Assembly (NCBI GenBank): GCA_020439745.1
Contig: JAGQSC010000050.1
Location: 1-64,000, forward strand
Length of the DNA: 64,000 nt
Direction of reading: 5' to 3'
Source of the DNA: Acidobacteriota bacterium
GTDB taxonomy: Bacteria > Acidobacteriota > Holophagae > Acanthopleuribacterales > Acanthopleuribacteraceae
Made by a program: the position numbers and the translations under genes. Every line of letters starts with the position of its first letter. Position 1 is the first letter of the stretch. Under the pieces are notes generated by a model, which saw only the letters and a list, made by a program, of their open reading frames with translations, searched no databases and was not told the DNA's origin. Below are positions 36,879 to 45,976 of the stretch, piece by piece.

Positions 36879-38219
36879 TTACAAGGCGATCTCTGGCTGA
36901 CGAAATACGTTTCGGGCCGCCCAACCCAGGGTGGCGGTTCGAAAGGCCATGTAACTCACCATGGATAGCCACAAAAGATGCGGACTGGATTCGAAGTGAG
37001 ACCACCATGCCAACGGAAGAAACCCCACTACAGTTGAAATGAGCATGGCGTTACGCAAGGTTCTTCCCTGCGTCAGCCCGATGAAAAACCCATCGTAGAT
37101 GTAGGCGAATCCCGAAAACAAGAGTACGACGCACAACCAGGGTACCCATCTCATAGCCTCGGCAATTACATCGTCATGCCGTGTAAGTGCACCTATGATC
37201 GACTCACCCAGGAAAGCGAACAACGCGACAAACAACAGCACACAGCCCACATTCCACGCGAGCGATAGGTTGAGTGCCCGACGAAGGGCTTGAATTTTTC
37301 GCGCACCGGCATAGGCCCCGGCCATGGATTCCAATGCAAACGCGAAACCGTCAATAAAGTAGGCAGCCATGCCAAGTAACTTCAAGAGAATCGCATTGGC
37401 CGTTAGAATTAGCGTTCCCAACATGGCCGAGAGATTGGTAAACACAGCAAATGAAGTGATCAGACAAAAGGTACGAATCAGAATATTGGTTTGAAGCGCG
37501 AAAAGTGACTTGAACGCATCGGCCCGCCAAATATCACGCTTAAAATCGAGCGGTTGTTTGGGCCAATCTCGACGTACCAGTAGCATTGCCGTACCAACGG
37601 CCAACCACTCCGATGCCATCGTGGCAAGGCCCGCGCCGGCCGGGCCCCAACCCAGGAATCCGATAAACCAAACGTCAAAAATGATATTGGCGCCATTCAG
37701 GACACTGGCCAGGACCAGCGCCGCACCTACGCGCTGCCGACCCAAAAGGTATCCGTGAAAGACATACACACTGAGTGCGGCTGGAGCGCCCCATATTCGG
37801 GCATGGACATACTCCAGACCTGCGCGTTCCACGTCGACTTCACCCTGAAGTAGTTCGAAGCCAAATCCCATTAGGGGCCCTTGTAAGACCAGTATCGCGA
37901 TACCGACGATTGCCGCAATGATCAAGGACCGCCAAACCACGAGCTTTGTATTCATATCGTCTTGAGCACCAAAAGCCTTGGCAACAAGTCCTGTGGTGGA
38001 CATTCGTAAGAAGCCAAAACTCCAGTAAAGATAATCAAACAGGATGACACCTAGTGCCACACCGCCGAGAGCTTCGACTCGGTCCAGGTGACCCAATAAT
38101 GCGAGATCAACCAGTCCTGCGAGGGGCACCGTCAGGTTTGTGAGCACATTAGGCACGGCCAGGCGGAGAAAGTCCCTCTGGGATGGTTCACGAGCAGCAC
38201 TGTTGGGAGCAGGAGTCAG
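36879..38219 (-). CDS. MATE-family efflux transporter (DinF-like), probable CTG start
   Basis: A 12-helix MATE exporter (446 residues from the CTG) of the DinF/NorM group, coupling Na+ or H+ entry to drug or metabolite efflux. NLTVPLAGLVDLALLGHL is in helix 1, and FGFLRMSTTGLVAKAFG in helix 2. The usual ATG/GTG start would be GTG 38156, but it has no ribosome-binding site and drops QRDFLRLAVPNVL, which matches DinF N-termini. No ATG, GTG or TTG exists further upstream in frame. A CTG at 38219 overlaps the stop of the phosphatase-like gene (CTGA) with AGGAAG five bases before it. Confidence 0.85.
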   Translation of the reverse strand: MTPAPNSAAREPSQRDFLRLAVPNVLTNLTVPLAGLVDLALLGHLDRVEALGGVALGVILFDYLYWSFGFLRMSTTGLVAKAFGAQDDMNTKLVVWRSLIIAAIVGIAILVLQGPLMGFGFELLQGEVDVERAGLEYVHARIWGAPAALSVYVFHGYLLGRQRVGAALVLASVLNGANIIFDVWFIGFLGWGPAGAGLATMASEWLAVGTAMLLVRRDWPKQPLDFKRDIWRADAFKSLFALQTNILIRTFCLITSFAVFTNLSAMLGTLILTANAILLKLLGMAAYFIDGFAFALESMAGAYAGARKIQALRRALNLSLAWNVGCVLLFVALFAFLGESIIGALTRHDDVIAEAMRWVPWLCVVLLFSGFAYIYDGFFIGLTQGRTLRNAMLISTVVGFLPLAWWSHFESSPHLLWLSMVSYMAFRTATLGWAARNVFRQPEIAL

Positions 38220-38869
38220 GGTGCTTCCTGTTCCAGCTCATACGAGCGCGCGACGGCTGTCTTTAGGTGCGACAAATCATTCCACTGAATCAATTGAAAG
38301 GGTCCGCCCTCGAACAAACGAGCAAAAGACGAAACCCCACCGCAGTCTATTCTAAAACTCAGCGCACTGTTTAGTGGCAGATCCAAGATCCCGCAGCACA
38401 GTACGCGAAGAATCGTGGCTGGCGCCACAACCACCAAACTCTCGTCGGGATCGCGACGTTCAACCAGCGAAACCAAATCCGGGAACGCGCGGCGATAAAT
38501 ATTGCGCAGCGATTCGCCACCGGGAGCCGGAAAATCCACATCTGAGCGCCACTCCTCAAAACGCGCGGCGTCACTGCCCAAGACCCATTCTCGGCGTTTA
38601 CCTTCCCATTCACCCAGGTCCACGCCTTCGAATCCACCTACCAACTCTGGTGTCAGGTCCACGGCGTCACAGATCCTCATGGCTGTAGACACGGACCTTC
38701 GTTGCGGGCTGACCGCAACGTGGTGAATCCCATTCTCGCGAAAACGACGTGCCAAGCACTTGGCTTGCCAATGACCTGTGTCACTGAGACTCGGATCACG
38801 GCGACCTACCAAAAGGCCTTGTTCCTGCTCATCGGTTTGCCCTGAGCGTACCAGGAAGATTCGTGGCAT
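38216..38869 (-). CDS. Histidine-phosphatase-fold pseudoenzyme
   Basis: A 217-residue phosphoglycerate-mutase-like protein. The fold is clear: IFLVRSGQTDEQEQGLLVGRRD, then SPQRRSVSTAMRI, GVDLGEWEGK and VVVAPATILRVLCC. However, the nucleophilic His of LVRHG is Ser, and the second catalytic His of the VVxHG motif is Pro. The Arg and Glu positions remain. Phosphoryl transfer is therefore unlikely, and a binding or regulatory role is inferred. ATG at 38869 with AGGAG five bases upstream. The MATE gene follows with a four-base overlap. Confidence 0.85.
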   Translation of the reverse strand: MPRIFLVRSGQTDEQEQGLLVGRRDPSLSDTGHWQAKCLARRFRENGIHHVAVSPQRRSVSTAMRICDAVDLTPELVGGFEGVDLGEWEGKRREWVLGSDAARFEEWRSDVDFPAPGGESLRNIYRRAFPDLVSLVERRDPDESLVVVAPATILRVLCCGILDLPLNSALSFRIDCGGVSSFARLFEGGPFQLIQWNDLSHLKTAVARSYELEQEAP

Positions 38870-38935
38870 ATAGGCTCCTGCGGCCATTATAAGGAGCCGT
38901 GAAAGAAGTGGTCAAGCTAGCCCACGGAAAGAGAT

Positions 38936-39949
38936 TTACGCTGCGAGCAAGAAATCCTGCTCAGGCAGAAGTCCCTCCCGCAGCAAAAGGCGTTCGATTT
39001 CCTCTCGAGCTCCGTGGGAGCCTACGTAAGAAACGACAAATTCGCTCTTGAGATCACAGATCCGACGTCCATCATATACAGGTCGGCCCTGAACCGTTTG
39101 CCCGATTTTTTTGCCGTCGATGTCCAGAAATGCGCCAATCTCGATGCCATGGTCGCAAAGATAATTGGCTCTCTTTCGCGATGTCTTGCCAGCGCCCCAG
39201 ACCCAAATGCGAGATACGCCCCTTTTTTGCAACCATCGGGCAAGGTATTTCGCTTTTAACTGATTGACTTGATCGATATGGTAGCGGGCATGGGTTCGAG
39301 TGAGGCGCTCAGGTCGGTCTCGCCAATGCAATAACAGCTGGGGCAACTTAACCATGCGAACCCCAGATTCCAGTAAGCGCAGCCATAATTCGTAATCCTC
39401 TGGGAAAGGTCCATCCAAATAACCCCCGAGATCCATGACCAGTTGACGCCGGAACATAACCGAGGGGTGTGCGACCGGTGCATCGACAAATCTGTATCGA
39501 AAGATGCTTGCCGCGTCACAATTTTGGTTTAACCACCATACATACCTGGCAAATCCCCTCCCGTCCAGGGCACCAGACAGAAACCCGACTTGTGATGAAA
39601 CGAGCCCTATTCCGGGGTTACGGATTAGGAAATCAGACTGTAATGCCAAGCGCTGGGGGTGGCACAAGTCATCACCGTCCATTCGCGCGATGAACTCGCC
39701 TCGGGCCACAGACAAACCGTAATTCAAGGCAGCCACGATGCCACGATTGTCGGGCCAATCCACCACCACAAAACGAGGGTCATTCCGTACACAGCGATGA
39801 ACTTCAGACAAGGTGCCATCCTCTGAACCGTCATTAATGACGATCACCTCAAAATCGGCATGTGTTTGTCGTGCCAGCGAATCGAGTGTCTCGCTGATGT
39901 GTGCCTGCACGTTGTGTACGGGCAACACAACCGAAACAAAAGGCCTCAC
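38936..39949 (-). CDS. Family 2 glycosyltransferase with C-terminal Rossmann-like region
   Basis: A 337-residue protein. The GT2 domain (1-230) has VSVVLPVHNVQAHI, VINDGSEDGT and the DxD ARMDGDDLCHPQR. The last 95 residues (from about 240) carry ISRIWVWGAGKTSRKRANYL, a nucleotide-binding-like loop seen in some GT2 C-termini. GTG start at 39949 overlaps the CNNM gene stop (GTGA), so the two are coupled. Acceptor unknown; probably extracellular glycan. Confidence 0.86.
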   Translation of the reverse strand: MRPFVSVVLPVHNVQAHISETLDSLARQTHADFEVIVINDGSEDGTLSEVHRCVRNDPRFVVVDWPDNRGIVAALNYGLSVARGEFIARMDGDDLCHPQRLALQSDFLIRNPGIGLVSSQVGFLSGALDGRGFARYVWWLNQNCDAASIFRYRFVDAPVAHPSVMFRRQLVMDLGGYLDGPFPEDYELWLRLLESGVRMVKLPQLLLHWRDRPERLTRTHARYHIDQVNQLKAKYLARWLQKRGVSRIWVWGAGKTSRKRANYLCDHGIEIGAFLDIDGKKIGQTVQGRPVYDGRRICDLKSEFVVSYVGSHGAREEIERLLLREGLLPEQDFLLAA

Positions 39950-41019
39950 GAAGCCTCCTCGCTGGCCTCCATCGCTTTGATTCGTGCCAACCTACGCTCT
40001 CTCAGTTCCTGGGCTTTCTCTTGCAAATCGGCAATCTGATCTGATTCATCGACGATTTCGACCCCGAGAATCGTTTCAAAAAGATCTTCCAGTGTGACCA
40101 ATCCACTGACTCCACCATACTCATCAACCACAATAGCCATGTGGTCACGTTCCGCCAACAAGCTCTTTAGGGCAGCCCCGACCGTAAATCGCTTCGGCAA
40201 GAATCGAATGGGACGGAGGAACCTTAATACACCGCGATCGCTTCTCCCTCCCATGGCCACCGACTGAAGCACTTCGCGAACAAGAACGTATCCCTTGACG
40301 TCGTCGATGTTCTGATCAAAGAGCGGGATACGACTAAATGTTTTTAGCGCTGGATGGGCGACAAATTCCGCAACAGTCGATGAAAGCGGCAGCATGGAAA
40401 CCACCGGCCGGGGCGTCATGACATCATCCAGTTTGATACTCTCAAACGCCAAAAGGTTAGCCAGAGCCTGTGATTGATAAGCCGATAACGTTCCCTCTCG
40501 AGCGGCTAGAGCAACCATCGCGTTGAGTTCCCCACTGGTGACCGCTTTTCTACTGGAACGTGAAAGGATGCGTGTCAGAGCTCGCGTAATAACGAGTAGC
40601 GGAGACATCACCGTGACCAGAAGCTGCGTCGTCATGCCCACATAGGGTGCCAGTCGTGTGGCATGAACGGTGCCCAACGTCTTGGGAATAATCTCAGTGA
40701 TCACAAGAATTAGCAGTGTCAACACACCTGAAAAGACGCCTACCCATCGATCGCCAAATACAACCGCAGCTTGAGCACCCGCCATAGCAGCACCTACTGT
40801 ATGAGCGATGGTGTTCAGAGTGAGAATGGCGCTTATGGCATCATCAATTCGATGTTGTTTGAGGTTGAGGAGCATACCTGCACCCCGTGAACCGGTATCT
40901 TTCAATTCGATTAGGCGCGAAATACGAACAGAAAGCAGCCCTGCTTCAAGAATGGAACACAAAAACGATATAGAGAGGGCTGCACCCACAAGGACTAATA
41001 AGATTACCAAGGGTGCCAT
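39946..41019 (-). CDS. CNNM/DUF21-CBS membrane protein lacking CorC domain
   Basis: A 357-residue protein. DUF21 membrane domain with four hydrophobic segments (residues 1-150), including the ILEAGLLSVRISRL and ITEIIPKTLGTVHATRLAP motifs typical of CNNM/HlyC-CorC proteins. A CBS pair follows (about 190-320: VMTPRPVVSMLP, SRIPLFDQNIDDVKG, HMAIVVDEYGGVSGLVTLEDL). The C-terminal CorC_HlyC domain is missing; a short charged helix ends the protein. The family handles Mg or other divalent ions. The AGAGG is very close to the ATG. Confidence 0.87.
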   Translation of the reverse strand: MAPLVILLVLVGAALSISFLCSILEAGLLSVRISRLIELKDTGSRGAGMLLNLKQHRIDDAISAILTLNTIAHTVGAAMAGAQAAVVFGDRWVGVFSGVLTLLILVITEIIPKTLGTVHATRLAPYVGMTTQLLVTVMSPLLVITRALTRILSRSSRKAVTSGELNAMVALAAREGTLSAYQSQALANLLAFESIKLDDVMTPRPVVSMLPLSSTVAEFVAHPALKTFSRIPLFDQNIDDVKGYVLVREVLQSVAMGGRSDRGVLRFLRPIRFLPKRFTVGAALKSLLAERDHMAIVVDEYGGVSGLVTLEDLFETILGVEIVDESDQIADLQEKAQELRERRLARIKAMEASEEAS

Positions 41020-41194
41020 TCCTCTCTACTACTATAAGGGCCTTCGTTCAATCAATTCACCTGTGTGTCAGTAACCCAGCCCATCGGAAAAGCGCATAGG
41101 CTCTACGAAATGTACAACAAGTGGCCATTCTGTTGCAAATATGCGTGCATTGATGTCCCGACAACCATCCCCAAATGGGGAACTTGAACCTCAT

Positions 41195-42553
41195 TTAGGG
41201 TGAAAGTTGATGCTTCTCTAATCGATACAGAAACGCTTTGTAAGGCAAGTTCAGCAGTCGCGCGGCGCGGGCACGGTTTCCTGCAGCCAATTCGAGCGCT
41301 TGCTCCAGGCAAGATCGTTCATGATGCTCCCAATCCATGCCAGCTGCGGGCAGTTGAAAGGTATGTTCTGGCGCCGTATTTTCCCGCAGAGAATCGGGTA
41401 GATCTTCCCGTGAGATCCGCCCATCATCCGACAATAAAACCAACCGTTCAACGGTGTTTGCCAATTCCCGAACGTTTCCGGGCCAACTGTAATCCACCAA
41501 CTGCCGCATCACCGCAGACGGGATCTTTTCCACCTTTGTTCGGTGTCTTCGTGATGCCTTACGGGCAAAAAAGTGGACCAATTGCGGAATATCTTCTCGC
41601 CGGTCCCGCAAAGGCGGTAGGGAAATGCTGAGCACGTTGAGTCGGTAAAAGAGATCCTCACGAAACCGTCCAGCAGCAACGTCTGCTTTCAGGTCGCGAT
41701 TTGTAGCGGCGATTAACCTGACATCAACTTGCCTTTCCTCATTACTGCCGACACGACAGAGACGGCCATCTTGAACGACGCGTAGGAGTTTTGGCTGAAT
41801 GGCGATAGGTAGCTCGCCGATTTCATCGAGAAACAAGGTTCCGCCATGGGCTGCTTCAAACTTGCCAGGACGCGATTTTTCTGATCCGGTGTAGGCGCCA
41901 CGTTCGGCACCAAAAAATTCAGACTCAATGAGGCCTTCGGGGATGGCTGCACAGTTGACCGCGACAAAAGCGCTATCCTTTCTTCGCGACAACGCGTGGA
42001 GCGCTCGGGCGGTCAGTTCCTTGCCGGTCCCACTTTCGCCAGTAATAAGCACCGTCGCGTCGGTCCCCGCCACTTTTTCAACCGTACGAAAAAGGCGCTG
42101 CATGCTGGGAGCGGAGCCAATGAGTTCCACCAAACGGTCCCGCTCCCCCAAGGCTTCGGTCAATCGTCTGTTTTCGTCAACAAGACTACGTGCCGCGTAA
42201 GCGCGATCGACCGCTAGCAGGAGCGCTTCGCGTTCAAAAGGCTTGGTGAGATAGTCATCTGCGCCATGGCGAATCGCGTGTACGGCGTGGGTGATGGACC
42301 CGTAGGCAGTAACCATGATGAATGCCACAGAAGCATCCATTTGTCGGACCTGCTTGAGTAGTTCAAATCCATTCATCTGCGGCAGTTTCCAATCAGAGAT
42401 CACCAGATCAAAGACATGATCACGCAAGAGTTCAAGAGCCTCTTCAGCTGACTCAACATCGCTAACCGTGCACCCTTCGTGTTTGAGGATGGACGCCACA
42501 ATTCGCCGCTGATCGGGCTCGTCTTCAATCAACAAAATGTCCATTCGTTCCAT
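41195..42553 (-). CDS. NtrC-family sigma-54 response regulator
   Basis: A 452-residue activator. A full receiver (5-120) has LLIEDEPDQ, the phospho-Asp in VISDWKLPQMNG and the LTKPF lysine. AAA+ (about 145-375): Walker A GESGTGKE, LFLDEIGE, and the sigma-54 loop as GAYTGS instead of GAFTGA/GAYTGA. The C-terminal Fis-type HTH is GNRARAARLLNLPYKAFLYRL. It overlaps the sensor kinase stop by one base, so the pair is co-expressed. Targets unknown. Confidence 0.93.
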   Translation of the reverse strand: MERMDILLIEDEPDQRRIVASILKHEGCTVSDVESAEEALELLRDHVFDLVISDWKLPQMNGFELLKQVRQMDASVAFIMVTAYGSITHAVHAIRHGADDYLTKPFEREALLLAVDRAYAARSLVDENRRLTEALGERDRLVELIGSAPSMQRLFRTVEKVAGTDATVLITGESGTGKELTARALHALSRRKDSAFVAVNCAAIPEGLIESEFFGAERGAYTGSEKSRPGKFEAAHGGTLFLDEIGELPIAIQPKLLRVVQDGRLCRVGSNEERQVDVRLIAATNRDLKADVAAGRFREDLFYRLNVLSISLPPLRDRREDIPQLVHFFARKASRRHRTKVEKIPSAVMRQLVDYSWPGNVRELANTVERLVLLSDDGRISREDLPDSLRENTAPEHTFQLPAAGMDWEHHERSCLEQALELAAGNRARAARLLNLPYKAFLYRLEKHQLSP

Positions 42554-43917
42554 CAGTTCCTGCTATCCGCATGTAAGGTGATGACCGCTCGAGTACCGTT
42601 GGGCTGCCGATCCTCCAGCGATACTTTGCCGTTGTATTTATTCTGTGCAATCCGCTGGGCAAGAAAAAGGCCCATGCCGGATCCGTGACTTTTGGACGTG
42701 ACATGAGGGGTGAATAATCGTTCTTTGATATGTGCTGGAACACCGGGGCCCGAGTCCTCAACGACCAGGATGAGTTTGTCGTCTTCGCGCAAAACTTCTA
42801 CGGTCACGATGCCTTGATCGGGTGAGGCTTCCATCGCGTTGACGACGATGGCGTGAATCAGGCTTCTCAATTCGGGCAACACCCCCCAAATCTTCAAGTC
42901 GTCACCAGAGCTTTTGAATTCCAGGCCCACATGGCTCATGCCGTCCTGGGTGAGGTTCAACATAACCTCTTGGGTGAGCGAGGAAAAATCAATCCATTCA
43001 TGCACACAGCCGGAATCGTTTGCCAAAGACAAGAAGGAGCGGATCCACTGGTCCACGCGTTTTATTTGACGCCGGCCCGCACCTGCTAATGCCTGAGCTT
43101 CGTCGCTATTGCCCGAAAGCGAAGCTAACTGGTCCATGGATAGTCCGATCGCATTCAATGGATTGCGGATGGTATGGGCCAATCCCCTCGCTATTTCACC
43201 CAGTTCCGACATGGCCTGCTTTTCCCGGAGGATGCGTGATTCGTGATCGAGCTCGTAGAGCTGACTGGACATTTGATTGAAGGCGTCAATGGCCAAACCC
43301 TCTTCCCCACCCACAGACGACGCATCTACCTGCACACCTAGTTCACCAGCGCCCACTTGATGGGCAGCCACGGCGAGTTGTCTCAAAGGAGCAGTGGCAC
43401 GATGTGCCAAATAACCAACAGCCACGAGACCGATCATAATCAGCACCATGGAGCCAATCACCAGATTCAAGGACACACGCTCAATTGTTTCTTGGATACC
43501 GCGTTTGGGGATGGGGATCCTGTGGTCAATATCATCGCTCTTGAGGACGACATAGTTCGTTCCCTGATTACTCTTCTGATCAACCTGAAGTTCCACGGTC
43601 ACGAGATCGAGCAATGCCTTGTCATTCTTAATTTCGCTGGTTACATCACCGGAATGGGTCCAATGAAACTCTCGCCTAATGCGCACTTCACCCGGTTTTG
43701 GCTCCATGGTAATAATCTGAACGTCATCTGCGTTTTTGACTTCATGCTGCTCGTCGGTTACGAACGCCGAAACCACGTCCCGGCCCATGGAAAAAGCCAC
43801 CAGATCCACTTCCCCGGACAATTCACTGGATAGACGTCGCACCATTAACAGTTGCGCCACCATCAACGCAAATATGAGGGCACCAAAGGTCAGGATCAGA
43901 CGTAACCGCAAACTCAT
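42553..43917 (-). CDS. Sensor histidine kinase, partner of the NtrC-type regulator
   Basis: A 454-residue membrane kinase. Helix 1 at about 6-26, a periplasmic sensor of about 120 residues, helix 2 at about 148-170, HAMP (to about 225). HisKA contains the phosphoacceptor in LAHTIRNPLNAIGLSMDQL; the ATPase domain has VVNAMEASPDQG (N box), VEDSGPGVP and SGMGLFLAQRI. It phosphorylates the regulator encoded directly downstream. The signal is unknown; the sensor region is unlike standard PAS domains. Confidence 0.93.
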   Translation of the reverse strand: MSLRLRLILTFGALIFALMVAQLLMVRRLSSELSGEVDLVAFSMGRDVVSAFVTDEQHEVKNADDVQIITMEPKPGEVRIRREFHWTHSGDVTSEIKNDKALLDLVTVELQVDQKSNQGTNYVVLKSDDIDHRIPIPKRGIQETIERVSLNLVIGSMVLIMIGLVAVGYLAHRATAPLRQLAVAAHQVGAGELGVQVDASSVGGEEGLAIDAFNQMSSQLYELDHESRILREKQAMSELGEIARGLAHTIRNPLNAIGLSMDQLASLSGNSDEAQALAGAGRRQIKRVDQWIRSFLSLANDSGCVHEWIDFSSLTQEVMLNLTQDGMSHVGLEFKSSGDDLKIWGVLPELRSLIHAIVVNAMEASPDQGIVTVEVLREDDKLILVVEDSGPGVPAHIKERLFTPHVTSKSHGSGMGLFLAQRIAQNKYNGKVSLEDRQPNGTRAVITLHADSRN

Positions 43918-43956
43918 CTTCCACCTCGCCCTGCCGGGAGCAAGATCGATACCAGA

Positions 43957-45840
43957 CTAGGTTCGCTCGCCGGTCAATCCCCAACGCGAGGTGTGGAGCC
44001 AGTCGCGAACATCTTCAACCGGCAAGGGCATGCCCATCCAGAAGCCTTGGGCCACATCGCATCCTAATTCGGAAAGCTTGTTCCAAGTTTCCTCGTTTTC
44101 AACGCCTTCGGCAGCGACACGTAGGTTCAAGGTATGGCCTAAATCGATGGTGGATTTTACGATGTTGGCATCATCGCTGTTGGTGCACATATCAAAAACA
44201 AACGATTGGTCAATTTTCATTTCGTCCACGGGAAGTTTCTTCAAATAGGCCAGCGACGAATAACCGGTGCCGAAGTCATCGATGGACATCTTGATGCCTA
44301 ACCTGCTGAATTCGGACAAGATCTGCTTGGCCTGCTCCGGATCCTCCATCATGGCACTTTCCGTGATTTCCAAGATCAGCTTGGTGGGGTCCATGCCACC
44401 ATCTTCAATGATGCGGATGACCTTGTCCGGTAAATCCGAATCCAATAAGTCTCTAGCGGACAGGTTCACCGAAACGGTAAGATCCAACCCACTGCGGTCC
44501 CATTCCTGCCAATGTTTGGAAACCTCCTTGATGACCCACAACGAAATCGGTTTGATCAAGCCGCTGCGCTCAGCAAGTGGCACGAACTCGGCGGGCGATA
44601 ACAGTCCATGCTTGGCGTGATGCCAGCGAATTAAGGCTTCGAAGCCCACCACTCGATGGGATTTCATTTCCACTTTTGGTTGGTAGTGAATGCGCAAATC
44701 GTCTTGTAGAATTGCAGCCCTCAATTCACCCAGCAGAGTGAGGCGTTTCGCGCTGTAGTGATCGAAATTGGGATCGTAAAAGGTAAATCCCGGATCAGAC
44801 GTTTTGGCTACGGACATGGTCATGTCCGCACGTCGCATCAAGGTGTCAGCATCTTCACCGTGAACCGGATAAAGAACAATCCCGATACTTGCGCGAACCT
44901 CCAATTGCAATTCATCGACATCGAACAGCGGTTCGAGAGCATCGTGCATTGCCTGTGCCTCGCGGGCAGCCTCATCATGTGTACAAATGCCGGGCAAGAA
45001 GATTGCAAATTCATCGCCACCAAAACGCGCCACTGATCCCCGTTTGCCAATCAGATTAATCAATCGGTGAGCCATTTGCTGCAGGATCAAATCACCATTC
45101 ATGTAACCGAGTGTGTCATTGATTTCTTTGAAGCGGTCCAAATCAATGAAGAATACCGCCAGTCCGGACTCTTTATTTTGTGCATCCCCGATCGCTTCGT
45201 GAAGACGAGAAACGAATTGCGTTCGATTGGCCAAGCTGGTCAAGACGTCGTGATGTGCCAGGTAGTCCAAGCGTTCTTCTGACCTGCGCCGCTCAGTGAT
45301 TTCGTTTTCTAACTGTGACACGTACAGACGGGCTTGGCGGTGTAGATTCCATTTTCGCGTCAAGGAAAGGGCCATCTGTTTCACTGCAGTGGTATCAAAA
45401 GGCTTTCTCAAGAACAACAAACGGTCCGTGGTGCCCAATTCCTGAATGATCTTCTCCCAAGAGTAATCGGAGTAGGCTGTGCAAATCACCATTTCAATGT
45501 CTGAATGGCGTTCCCAAATTTTCGAAATCGTTTTTATGCCGTCCCAGCCGGGCGGCATACGAACGTCCATAAATACCAGCGCATAGGGTTCGCCGTCTTG
45601 TTCCGCTTTTTCAACCATATGCAGCGCTTCTTGGCCCTGGAAAGCAGAGTCTACTTCATAAATCGGGGTGTCTACGTCGTCTTCGCTGTCGGACGACTCA
45701 TCTGCAAACAGTTCTCTTTCCAGGGACTTAAACTCGTTCTCGCCAAAAATCTTGTCTTGGGCCAACACCTTCTTGAAATCGTTGTGGATGGCAATGTTGT
45801 CATCAACAATCAAGATACGAGCAGTTATCTCATTGCCCAT
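43957..45840 (-). CDS. Response regulator with GGDEF and EAL domains
   Basis: A 627-residue cyclic-di-GMP enzyme. The receiver (5-160) has ILIVDDNIAIH, phospho-Asp in VFMDVRMPPGWDG and LRKPFD, with an unusual acidic insertion (about 45-60, DESSDSEDDVD) early in the domain. A coiled coil leads to GGDEF (about 185-355; ARFGGDEFAIF intact) and EAL (about 370-620; FEALIRWHH, SIDDFGTGYSSLAYLKKLP intact). It could both make and degrade c-di-GMP. ATG at 45840 with AAGGAA five bases before it. Confidence 0.94.
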   Translation of the reverse strand: MGNEITARILIVDDNIAIHNDFKKVLAQDKIFGENEFKSLERELFADESSDSEDDVDTPIYEVDSAFQGQEALHMVEKAEQDGEPYALVFMDVRMPPGWDGIKTISKIWERHSDIEMVICTAYSDYSWEKIIQELGTTDRLLFLRKPFDTTAVKQMALSLTRKWNLHRQARLYVSQLENEITERRRSEERLDYLAHHDVLTSLANRTQFVSRLHEAIGDAQNKESGLAVFFIDLDRFKEINDTLGYMNGDLILQQMAHRLINLIGKRGSVARFGGDEFAIFLPGICTHDEAAREAQAMHDALEPLFDVDELQLEVRASIGIVLYPVHGEDADTLMRRADMTMSVAKTSDPGFTFYDPNFDHYSAKRLTLLGELRAAILQDDLRIHYQPKVEMKSHRVVGFEALIRWHHAKHGLLSPAEFVPLAERSGLIKPISLWVIKEVSKHWQEWDRSGLDLTVSVNLSARDLLDSDLPDKVIRIIEDGGMDPTKLILEITESAMMEDPEQAKQILSEFSRLGIKMSIDDFGTGYSSLAYLKKLPVDEMKIDQSFVFDMCTNSDDANIVKSTIDLGHTLNLRVAAEGVENEETWNKLSELGCDVAQGFWMGMPLPVEDVRDWLHTSRWGLTGERT

Positions 45841-45976
45841 CAACGTTCCTTGTCTTTGTAGGCCGAATCAGATTCAGAACTGACATCCCGGTTCTCTACT
45901 TAACTTTATCGGTAAATATGATGGGAATTTTAACACCTTGGGCAAAAAAAAGTGCAAGAAATTCAAATGAAACGAG

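Noticed and set aside
41168-41181. TCCCC/GGGGA hairpin after the NtrC gene as a terminator
   Set aside because: Only five pairs and no T-run on the minus strand.
45925-45960. Sigma-54 promoter at the A-run upstream of the GGDEF gene
   Set aside because: TTGCAC followed by eight T and GC resembles -24/-12, but the first G of GG is missing and the spacing is one base too long.
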